A model generated the notes under the pieces. The model was not told the origin of the DNA and did not search any database. It saw only the letters and a program-made list of their open reading frames with translations. From Fibrobacter succinogenes (GTDB lineage: Bacteria; Fibrobacterota; Fibrobacteria; Fibrobacterales; Fibrobacteraceae), in the NCBI GenBank assembly GCA_902768325.1, contig CACXKY010000022.1, positions 1 to 33,916 on the forward strand: a stretch of 33,916 bases of DNA, read 5' to 3'. How positions within the stretch are numbered: position 1 is the first letter of the stretch; every line of letters starts with the position of its first letter. The position numbers and the translations under genes were made by a program. Shown in pieces: positions 6,973 through 13,860 of the stretch.

Positions 6973-8881
6973 ACATGCTATTGTACGTATTTTCAAGGAC
7001 TTCGTCTTCCTTGCTCTTGACTTCGGCCTTCTTTTCTTCAGGAGGCTTGCTCATGCTTTCGTAATACTGCTTCGAAAGCTGGTCAATATGCTCTTCGCTC
7101 TGCTTGACACGCTTGCGCAGGCGTTCCAGCATGGCATCCGAATCATCGCCTCCACGGCGCTGGTTTGTAAGCAAGGCTGCCTGACGCCCCCACGGAGTGC
7201 CAGGATACTTGGAAGACAATTCCTTATAGACCATGATTGCACTGTCAAGCCTTTCCGGGCTCATCTGGAAATACATGGCCTTCATATAAAGCGCCTGCGC
7301 TCCCGTTTCCGTATTCGGGAACTCCTGATAGACGCTGTCAAAAGCAGAGAACGCAACCGCATACGCCGAATCCACCATTTCCATCTGGTCCAGCGGGATT
7401 TCGGACGCAACAGTCCACAAGCTTTCCGCATGCAAGTACCGTTCCTTCGCCAAGTCCTCGGGAGTCTTCGCCGTCACGCGCATTCCCAAGTTCGCCTGGG
7501 CCTGCTTTGCATACTCGGTATTGGGGTACTTCTCGATGATTTCCTTGTAAAGTTCTTCGGCCTTGTCTTCATCGCCCTTGAATTCGTCGTAAATGAACGC
7601 ACGGGCATACGTTGCGCGCATCACCTTCGCCGTATCCGCGGAATCCTTTTCGATAATCGCATCCAGGCGCTTCACCGCGCTATCCACTTCGGACAGCTTG
7701 AACAGGAACAGTTCCGCAATCTGGAATTCGTTACTGAAGAAGTTCTTGACATTCGGGATGTCGTCCTTCTTGAGGTCATCGTCATTCAGCTTGCGCAGGG
7801 CAAGGAGGCGCTTCAACGCATCGCGAAGTTCCCTACTCTTCCGGCCATATTCGCTAATCGTCCTCGAAATAAAGCTGCTATCGTAGTACACGATGGCCTG
7901 CTCATAGTTCATCGTCTTGGTCTGCTCGTAGTTGCCGAGGTTATAGTAGCTACGGCAGGCAAACTCGGTACGGGGGTATTCCGAATTCACCTTCTGCAGC
8001 ACGACAAAGGCGTCGGCATTGCGTTCCGCGGCAAACATGATTTCACCGATGCGCACCAGGTAGAACGGCTGCCTGTTTTCGTAGTCCGGCACCTTGTACA
8101 AGGCCTTATATTCGTCGGCCGCCTTCAGGTATTCCTTCTTGTTCGCAAGGCATTCGGCAGCCTGTTCGCCCGCCGTCTGGCGTTCACGCACGTTCAAAAG
8201 GTCGATTTCCTTGGCCTTGTAATGCTCGCGCGCCTTGTCCCAATTTTCTTTCTTGAAGTAGAGCCCCGCCAAGCGGAAATGCGCCTTGCCGCGCATGAAG
8301 GGCGTTCCCGACGTATCGGCGAGCACCGCCTCGAGGGCCGCAATAGCCTGGTCCGGGAATTCCGACTTTTCATCCAGCAGCGAAAGGAGGTTCAGACCCT
8401 GGAAATAATACGGGTGGGCCTTGTCCGATATGACCGGTTCCAAAGCGAAACGGCTGATATTGAATTCGTTGTTCCTGTAAAGGCAATAGGCGCGCTGGTA
8501 TTCGACCGCACGCATGGAATCGTAATCGGCAAAATAACGTTCGTATTCGTCGTACTTGATAATGGCCTTGCCCCATTCGCCCTTATGGCGGAAAGATTCG
8601 CCAATCAGGAACACGGCTTCGGCCGTACGCTTCTTGTTCTTGGGGAAGCGTTCCAGCACACGGGAACCCTTCTCGATAACCTTGTCGTATTTTAGGCGTT
8701 CTTCCGACGACGGGTAACTTTCTGTCTCGTCAGGAATGCTGTCCAGGCGGGCCGTACGCATTTCGGTGGCCTCGTCGTACAGGCGTTCCGCATTGAACAT
8801 GTGGTTCAGGTAGGCACAGCACGTGCAGCCTTCGAAAACGAAGGCCAGCGCCAAAAGTGCCATGTAGCGGATACGGAACAT
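6959..8881 (-). CDS. TPR-repeat outer-membrane-type lipoprotein
   Basis: 640 residues from ATG 8881. The first 20 residues resemble a lipoprotein signal (FRIRYMALLALAFVFEGC, candidate lipidated Cys19), followed by two further cysteines close by. The rest is built of tetratricopeptide-type helical repeats across about residues 60-600, e.g. AVFLIGESFRHKGEWGKAI, AHFRLAGLYFKKENWDKAR, ELYKEIIEKYPNTEYAKQA and ALYMKAMYFQMSPERLDSA. These recall BamD/YbgF-type envelope scaffolds. The tail is charged and helical (about 590-640). It probably serves as a periplasmic protein-interaction platform anchored to a membrane. It follows the other TPR gene by 38 bases and overlaps rlpA. A specific partner is unknown. 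Confidence 0.85.
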   Translation of the reverse strand: MFRIRYMALLALAFVFEGCTCCAYLNHMFNAERLYDEATEMRTARLDSIPDETESYPSSEERLKYDKVIEKGSRVLERFPKNKKRTAEAVFLIGESFRHKGEWGKAIIKYDEYERYFADYDSMRAVEYQRAYCLYRNNEFNISRFALEPVISDKAHPYYFQGLNLLSLLDEKSEFPDQAIAALEAVLADTSGTPFMRGKAHFRLAGLYFKKENWDKAREHYKAKEIDLLNVRERQTAGEQAAECLANKKEYLKAADEYKALYKVPDYENRQPFYLVRIGEIMFAAERNADAFVVLQKVNSEYPRTEFACRSYYNLGNYEQTKTMNYEQAIVYYDSSFISRTISEYGRKSRELRDALKRLLALRKLNDDDLKKDDIPNVKNFFSNEFQIAELFLFKLSEVDSAVKRLDAIIEKDSADTAKVMRATYARAFIYDEFKGDEDKAEELYKEIIEKYPNTEYAKQAQANLGMRVTAKTPEDLAKERYLHAESLWTVASEIPLDQMEMVDSAYAVAFSAFDSVYQEFPNTETGAQALYMKAMYFQMSPERLDSAIMVYKELSSKYPGTPWGRQAALLTNQRRGGDDSDAMLERLRKRVKQSEEHIDQLSKQYYESMSKPPEEKKAEVKSKEDEVLENTYNSMYDFE

Positions 8882-8919
8882 GGAAGTAAAGATACAAAAA
8901 AGTAAGGCGAGAGATATAC

Positions 8920-10635
8920 CTAAAATTCCTTCAGGTACCGGGTATAATCGCAGAGCTTGAGACCCGGAGGAAGGGCCGTCTTGTCGAAACGCACCATACG
9001 GACTTCGGCCGGCGTTCCAATAAACCGCGCAAGGATTTCGAAGTTGTCCTGCGTTTCCCACACGGCGGCATCGATGACGACTCCATCACCGCAGTCCGTT
9101 TCGCCCGTGCTGTTGCCAATACCCGAGATACGGGAATTCTGCCTAAGCAAGCGCGTAAAGACTTCCGGAGCGACCCCGAGGTGATTGCCTCCCGACGAAG
9201 AGTCGTAAACCGCCACATGGACTTCGCGGAAATGGTTCAGCGAGTCAAAGACAATCGTGTACGTATGCCTGTAGGGCGCTTCGTAGAAAGATTCCTGCCA
9301 TACGTTGGCCCTGACCGGCCTGAAATTCCCGATGGCATACTTCTTGAAGAATTCCCCAGGCGTCGCGCCATAGCGGACAAGGTAATGCCCGAGCATCGTC
9401 GTAAAATCGTGCTTGGTCGACGGAGCCATCGTCCCGCGAAGGCTATCAACGGCGCGGCTCAGATGTTCCGCCAAGCCCGTTTTGTTCACCACAGGCGCGG
9501 GCTTCGTCACGTTCGCTTCCTGGATGCGTTGCTGGATATCGGGATATTCCGGATCGCGATTCAGGATTTCACGGAACTGCGTGCGGGCGCGGTCAAATTC
9601 CCTTCCCTTGAGGAAGGCGAGCCCGAGGGCTTCGCGCAGCGGAAGGTTCTCCGGATATTTTTCGACAAGCGGTTCCAGAATATCGCAAGCGACCTGGGCA
9701 CGGTCCTTAGGAGAAAGGGCAACACCCGTCCCTGTACCCGGAGGAGACTTTTCTCCCAAGGTAGACAAGGCAACGGAAGCCTTCACGAAATCCGGGCGGA
9801 ACGCCAAGATGCGATGATAAAGTTTTTCGGCCACTTCAAAGCGGCCCTGGTATTCCATCAAGTAACCTTGCAACACAAGCAGCTCCACATCGGCAGGGAA
9901 CTGCGACAAGGCGTATTCCACAAGAGCGGCACAGCTGTCGAGCTGGCCCTGATCGTGGTAGATGTTCGCCATCAAAACATAGGTCCGCGGATCGGCGCCC
10001 GACGACAGGCTAATGGCGGCACGGCATTCGTTACCGGCCTGCACCAAGTGGCCGTCTTCTTTCAACAGGCGTGCGTACCAGAGGCGAGCCTCGTAAAGCG
10101 ACGGAGCCTTTTCGGCAGCCACGCGCGCCAGTTGCAAAGCGAGCGAAGAATTCCCCACCAAGAAGGCCTTGCGGCTATCCAGGTAAGACGAAAGTCCCGT
10201 GTTGGGGAAAAGCGCCTGGAGCTTCGCATCCAGCAATTTCATGCGTTCACGAGAAGGCTCGGTGACGGAGTCCATTTCGAACAAAGTATTTTCTTCGTTC
10301 CAGATAGCCCACAAAAGATCCGGATAAATCTGCACGACCGCTTCGAGAATTTCGAACGCGGCATGCATATTGCCACCGCGGAAAAGTTCAACGGCACGCC
10401 GCAGTTCGGCCTGCGTCTGTACCGGCAGACCGGACACCCCGGTTTGCAAGTCGGGAACATCACCGCGAGCCACAGACGTCCCGGCCGGGAGGCCGAACGG
10501 CACGGCTTCAACAGAAATCTTGGACGGGCCGAATTCTTCGTAAAGGCGGAAAGCGCCAAACGCAAGCAATGCGCCTACACATAGTGTGAGAAACAGGTAC
10601 GCAGCCTTTCTCGCAACAGCCGTCGAAGTAGCCAT
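8920..10635 (-). CDS. Membrane-anchored TPR protein
   Basis: 571 residues. The ATG at 10635 shares a base with the stop of the sigma-factor gene (TAATG), a strong sign of translational coupling and of this start. There is one N-terminal membrane segment (about residues 11-31, AAYLFLTLCVGALLAFGAF) with a short cytoplasmic start. TPR-like repeats cover about residues 70-370 (GGNMHAAFEILEAVVQIYP, ALSQFPADVELLVLQGYLM, KLYHRILAFRPDFVKASVA). The C-terminal 170 residues form a separate, probably beta-rich domain that I do not recognise, with Cys at D-C-G-D-G and L-C-D-Y. It probably projects into the periplasm. Its placement between a sigma factor and a TPR lipoprotein suggests a role in envelope function, but this is inference. 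Confidence 0.82.
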   Translation of the reverse strand: MATSTAVARKAAYLFLTLCVGALLAFGAFRLYEEFGPSKISVEAVPFGLPAGTSVARGDVPDLQTGVSGLPVQTQAELRRAVELFRGGNMHAAFEILEAVVQIYPDLLWAIWNEENTLFEMDSVTEPSRERMKLLDAKLQALFPNTGLSSYLDSRKAFLVGNSSLALQLARVAAEKAPSLYEARLWYARLLKEDGHLVQAGNECRAAISLSSGADPRTYVLMANIYHDQGQLDSCAALVEYALSQFPADVELLVLQGYLMEYQGRFEVAEKLYHRILAFRPDFVKASVALSTLGEKSPPGTGTGVALSPKDRAQVACDILEPLVEKYPENLPLREALGLAFLKGREFDRARTQFREILNRDPEYPDIQQRIQEANVTKPAPVVNKTGLAEHLSRAVDSLRGTMAPSTKHDFTTMLGHYLVRYGATPGEFFKKYAIGNFRPVRANVWQESFYEAPYRHTYTIVFDSLNHFREVHVAVYDSSSGGNHLGVAPEVFTRLLRQNSRISGIGNSTGETDCGDGVVIDAAVWETQDNFEILARFIGTPAEVRMVRFDKTALPPGLKLCDYTRYLKEF

Positions 10636-11480
10636 TAGAGCTCCAAAAAGTCGGCGAGTTTTTCTTTATGTTCCTTGCTCTTCTGCAAGCGGCGCAAGGT
10701 CTTGTTCTTAATCTGGCGAACGCGTTCACGGCTCAGGCGCAAATCTTCGCCAATATCCTTGAGGGTCGTGTCTTCCACGGTATCGAGGCCGTAGAACATG
10801 CGCAGGATTTCTTCTTCACGGCGCGGGAGCGAAGCAAGCGTTTCTTGAATGAGCTTCTTGCGTTCTTCCTTTTCCATGTCGTCATCCTGGTTTCCATCGG
10901 AACCGAGAACATCCATAAGGGTGCTCACGGAATCGGCCGACGAACCGGCATCATCGCCAATCGGGGCGTCGAGGGAGATGTCGACAATCTTTTCCATCAC
11001 TTCCACGATATCCCTTTCGTAAGGAGCGAACTCCTCCATCGAGATCGTCTTGTCGTAGTCACCGCCGTTCAACATCAGGGCGCGCTTGAAGCGGTTTACC
11101 AGGGCGAGCTTGTTAGGCGGAATTCGGACCGCCCCCACTTGTTCAAACAAGGCCTTCTGGATGGACTGGCGAATCCACCAGACTGCGTAGCTGATGAACT
11201 TCACATCCTTGTCCATATCGAAACGCTTGGCCGCCTTAAACAGGCCAAGGTTACCTTCGTTAATCAAGTCAAGCAGCGCCAAACCGCGGCCTTGATACTT
11301 ACGGGCGACACTCACCACGAAACGGAGGTTTCCGCGGATAAGGCGTTGGAGAGCGGACTTTCGAATTTCTTCGGTTTCGCCGTTCTTGATTATCGTAAGT
11401 AGCGCCGACTCCTCTTGCGGAGACAGCGTTGGATATCGATTCAAGTCGCGAAAATAAAGCGCTTCGTTAAAATCACTCAT
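10635..11480 (-). CDS. RpoD/SigA-family sigma factor (short form)
   Basis: 281 residues from ATG 11480; AAAGG lies just upstream, and the frame extends to 11528 without better support. Region 1.2 is LYFRDLNRYPTLSPQEE (8-24), and there is no long N-terminal region 1.1. Region 2 includes RFVVSVARKYQGRGLALLDL and the promoter-melting and -10 helix FISYAVWWIRQSIQ (95-108). Region 3 follows, with an acidic spacer (D-G-N-Q-D-D-D) before region 4. Region 4 has LPRREEEILRMFYGL and the helix-turn-helix LKDIGEDLRLSRERVRQIKN. The compact form matches the short primary-type sigma factors of Bacteroidota and relatives. It may be the housekeeping sigma or a close group-2 paralogue; one window cannot decide. 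It lies 58 bases after the DUF971 gene. Confidence 0.9.
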   Translation of the reverse strand: MSDFNEALYFRDLNRYPTLSPQEESALLTIIKNGETEEIRKSALQRLIRGNLRFVVSVARKYQGRGLALLDLINEGNLGLFKAAKRFDMDKDVKFISYAVWWIRQSIQKALFEQVGAVRIPPNKLALVNRFKRALMLNGGDYDKTISMEEFAPYERDIVEVMEKIVDISLDAPIGDDAGSSADSVSTLMDVLGSDGNQDDDMEKEERKKLIQETLASLPRREEEILRMFYGLDTVEDTTLKDIGEDLRLSRERVRQIKNKTLRRLQKSKEHKEKLADFLEL

Positions 11481-11538
11481 AACCTTTACACCTATCAATC
11501 CACCTAGTAAAAAACTTCGGTCAAACAAATATGGTTTT

Positions 11539-11835
11539 TTACTTCCGTTTCGTCAAACTATACAATTTGTCGTAAGGGTAAATTCCCGAGTTGTGACCAT
11601 CGCTAAAGGTAAGCCCTGCCGCATAACGACCTATCGACTGCACTTTGAGAAGTTTTATGTCATACGGAACCGTTACGTCGTCAAGAATTTTTTCGCCGGT
11701 ATGTTCATCGACGCACAACGCACAGGGGCATGCCAACCGAAGATCGCGGATTTCGCACGCCCCTCGGGAACCATCGTTCCACTCGAAGCCGAGTTTTCCG
11801 TCTTGCGTCCTGAAAACTTTCTTGGGCTGAATCAT
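11539..11835 (-). CDS. DUF971 (GBBH-like N-terminal domain) protein
   Basis: 98 residues. The start overlaps the mrp stop as ATGA and is preceded by GGAGG, so start and coupling are clear. The whole protein is one DUF971 domain: FEWNDGSRGACEIRDLRLAC, then C-P-C-A-L-C-V-D-E-H-T-G, a later I-G-R-Y-A, and F-S-D-G-H-N-S-G-I-Y-P-Y-D. Four cysteines (27, 36, 38, 41) may bind a metal, as the related domain in gamma-butyrobetaine hydroxylase binds zinc. DUF971 is often next to or fused with Mrp-type ATPases, which points to iron-sulfur cluster metabolism. The molecular function is not known. Confidence 0.92.
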   Translation of the reverse strand: MIQPKKVFRTQDGKLGFEWNDGSRGACEIRDLRLACPCALCVDEHTGEKILDDVTVPYDIKLLKVQSIGRYAAGLTFSDGHNSGIYPYDKLYSLTKRK

Positions 11836-12956
11836 ACGTCCTCCACCGGAAGTTCTTCAAATCCGTAATTGAAATTCTTGAGCACGCCGTCCCCCTCGGT
11901 GGCAAACATCGAAAGCGTACGCACCGTGGCGTCCGCCGCCTGCATAAACGCCTTCGCCGACTCGGAGTTCGGGTAACGGAGCACCGCGGGGGTTCCTTCG
12001 TCACCGCAGCCCGCCACCGCGGGTTCGAGCGGCACCTTCGCGATGAGCGGCACGCCCCAGCTCTTGGCGATGCGTTCTCCACCGCCTTCACGGAAGATGT
12101 TGTGGTGCTTGCCGCACTGGTCGCAGATGAAATAACTCATGTTCTCGACGACGCCCACCACGGGAACGCCCACGGAGTCGAACATCGCAAGTCCCTTGCG
12201 GCAGTCGGCGAGCGCCACCTCTTGCGGGGTCGTCACCACGACGGCACCGGCCATCGGGCAGTTCTGCGTGAGCGTAAGCTGGATATCGCCCGTTCCTGGA
12301 GGGAAGTCCACCAGGAGGTAGTCGAGCTTGCCCCACCGCACGTGGTGGATAAAGTGCTGGATCATCTGCGAGACCATCGGTCCACGCCAGATGGTCGCCT
12401 TGTCGGAGTCGGCGAACATGCACATGCTGACGATGCTGATGCCGCCCTTCGCTTCGACAGGCGCAATCGTATTGTCGTCAAAGACCTCGGGAGCCTTATC
12501 GATCCCGAACATGAGGCCCATGCTCGGGCCGTAGATGTCGGCGTCAAGGATGCCCACCCGTGCACCAGAAAGGCTAAGCGCCATCGCGAGATTCGCCGTC
12601 ACGGTCGATTTTCCCACGCCGCCCTTGCCGCTGGCAACCGCCACCACATGCGCCACTTCGCCGATGTAAGAAACCTTCGGAGCCTGAGCCGCCGTATTGG
12701 AGCCTTCCACGCGACCCTGGGCGGTAAACGTCACGTCCACCTCGCTTGCACCAAGCGACTTGACAATCGAGATGCACTGATCCTTGAACTGGTCGCGGAT
12801 CGGACAGGCGGGAGTCGTAAGGCGAAGGTCAAAACTCACCTTGTCACCGTCAATCTTCAAGTTCTGGACAAAGTTCAGCTCCACGATATTTTTGTGGAGG
12901 TCCGGATCCTGGACCGCCCGCAAGGCACTTAAAATATTTTGTTCATTCAGTTGCAT
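11832..12956 (-). CDS. mrp: Mrp/NBP35-family iron-sulfur cluster carrier ATPase
   Basis: 374 residues. The N-terminal MIP18/DUF59 domain (about 1-80) has the conserved D-P-D-L and T-T-P-A-C-P-I motifs. The P-loop ATPase domain has the deviant Walker A ASGKGGVGKST (108-118), GILDADIYGPSMG (135-147), VDFPPGTGD (216-224), and the cluster-binding C-D-Q-C (278-281). The family assembles or carries [4Fe-4S] clusters in the cytoplasm as a homodimer. The ATG at 12956 has no Shine-Dalgarno. It is the first gene of the string mrp-DUF971-sigma-TPR-TPR-rlpA. A dispersed-looking GC-rich stretch (12961-13010) separates it from the DJ-1 terminator. Confidence 0.95.
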   Translation of the reverse strand: MQLNEQNILSALRAVQDPDLHKNIVELNFVQNLKIDGDKVSFDLRLTTPACPIRDQFKDQCISIVKSLGASEVDVTFTAQGRVEGSNTAAQAPKVSYIGEVAHVVAVASGKGGVGKSTVTANLAMALSLSGARVGILDADIYGPSMGLMFGIDKAPEVFDDNTIAPVEAKGGISIVSMCMFADSDKATIWRGPMVSQMIQHFIHHVRWGKLDYLLVDFPPGTGDIQLTLTQNCPMAGAVVVTTPQEVALADCRKGLAMFDSVGVPVVGVVENMSYFICDQCGKHHNIFREGGGERIAKSWGVPLIAKVPLEPAVAGCGDEGTPAVLRYPNSESAKAFMQAADATVRTLSMFATEGDGVLKNFNYGFEELPVEDV

Positions 12957-12960
12957 AATA

Positions 12961-13010
12961 GGTCGGCGCGGCGCGCCTTTGAGCTAAGAGGTCGCTCGCA
13001 AGCTCGCTTT
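12961..13010. repeat. GC-rich stretch with short direct repeats upstream of mrp
   Basis: The segment contains the palindrome GGCGCGCC and a GCTCGCAAGCTCGC direct repeat, in contrast to the AT-rich DNA that follows (13011-13124). It lies where the mrp leader or promoter would be. It looks like a dispersed intergenic repeat, but only one copy is in the window, so this is a suggestion only. Confidence 0.3.
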
Positions 13011-13061
13011 GAAATATGGGTTTATTTTTCTCGGGGAAAATTTAGACTTTTTTGCAAGAGA

Positions 13062-13092
13062 AAAAGACATACACCGTTCGTATATGTCTTTT
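13062..13092. terminator. Hairpin terminator after the DJ-1/PfpI gene
   Basis: A perfect 10-bp stem AAAAGACATA (13062-13071) with TATGTCTTTT (13083-13092) and an 11-base loop, about 32 bases after the stop at 13125. On the minus strand the T-rich end reads TTTTTCTCTT, adequate for intrinsic termination. It separates this gene from the mrp string. Confidence 0.7.
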
Positions 13093-13124
13093 AAAGAAAT
13101 TGATTCCTCGGAGAACACCAAAAA

Positions 13125-13703
13125 TCAAATCTTGATTTTAGCGCCCATGAGCTTCACGAATTCGCGAACAATCGCCGTATCGCCAGGCCATGCCGGAGCA
13201 GTAACCAGGTTGCGGTCCACGACAGCTTCGTCTACGTTCACGGCCACATACTTGCCGCCGGCAAGAGTGATGTCCGGACCGACAGCAGGGTAAGCCGTTG
13301 CCTTGTAGCCCTTCAACACGCCAGCAGCCGCAAGCACCTGCGGGCCATGACAAATCGCTGCCACGGGTTTCTTCGCCTTGAAGAATTCCTTCACGATCTT
13401 GAGTACGCGTTCGTTGAGACGAATGTATTCCGGAGCGCGGCCACCGGTAATGAACAGGCCTTCGTAATCCTTTACCTTCACCGCATCGAAATCAGCCGTG
13501 AGTGCAAAGTTATGTCCGCGGGATTCAGCATAGGTCTGTTCGCCCAGAAAATCATGAACTGCCGTAGCGACCGTTTCGCCAGCCTTCTTGTCGGGGCACA
13601 CCGCGTCTACCTGATAACCCAGCATGGACATCGATTGGAACGGGACCATGGTTTCATAATCCTCGGTAAAATCTCCACAGAGAAGCAGTACTTTTTTTGC
13701 CAT
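13125..13703 (-). CDS. DJ-1/PfpI family protein
   Basis: 192 residues, usual family length. The ATG at 13703 has AGGAG six bases upstream. It has a flavodoxin-like fold with the acidic residue in the D-F-T-E-D-Y-E start region (about Glu14), the [12 protein letters not shown] segment (82-93), and the nucleophile elbow A-I-C-H-G-P-Q with Cys118-His119. Members are cysteine proteases, glyoxalases/deglycases or stress proteins, and the sequence alone does not choose between them. A cytoplasmic location is expected since no signal peptide is present. It has its own downstream terminator, and the gap of 157 bases from the ABC gene suggests its own promoter. Confidence 0.92.
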   Translation of the reverse strand: MAKKVLLLCGDFTEDYETMVPFQSMSMLGYQVDAVCPDKKAGETVATAVHDFLGEQTYAESRGHNFALTADFDAVKVKDYEGLFITGGRAPEYIRLNERVLKIVKEFFKAKKPVAAICHGPQVLAAAGVLKGYKATAYPAVGPDITLAGGKYVAVNVDEAVVDRNLVTAPAWPGDTAIVREFVKLMGAKIKI

Positions 13704-13791
13704 AACGCACTCCTGGTTGATTTGTAGTTTATTTTATTTTTTACAACCAACATAAAGTTGATTAAACATAAAATACATCAAATACTACAGG

Positions 13792-13815
13792 AACGTACGC
13801 AGGCGTACGTTTTTT
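13792..13815 (+). terminator. Orphan plus-strand terminator-like hairpin
   Basis: AACGTACG (13792-13799), a 4-base loop, CGTACGTT (13804-13811), then a T-run to 13815 make a textbook intrinsic terminator on the plus strand. No plus-strand gene precedes it: both neighbours (DJ-1/PfpI and the ABC ATPase) are on the minus strand. On the minus strand it lacks a T-run, so it would be a weak end for the ABC gene. Confidence 0.55.
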
Positions 13816-13860
13816 GGCAAAGCATTTTTAATCCAAAATGGAATAGAAACTTGAGCTATT

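Noticed and set aside
6881-8695. 604-codon plus-strand frame opposite the TPR lipoprotein
   Set aside because: The minus strand has clear TPR repeats and a signal sequence. The plus frame lacks domain features.
9181-10584. 467-codon plus-strand frame opposite the TPR membrane protein
   Set aside because: Arg/His-rich shadow; the minus-strand gene is coupled to the sigma factor by TAATG overlap.
13704-13790. Possible 14-codon minus-strand ORF before the DJ-1 gene
   Set aside because: No ribosome binding site and no supporting structure, unlike the 20-residue gene at 22384-22446.
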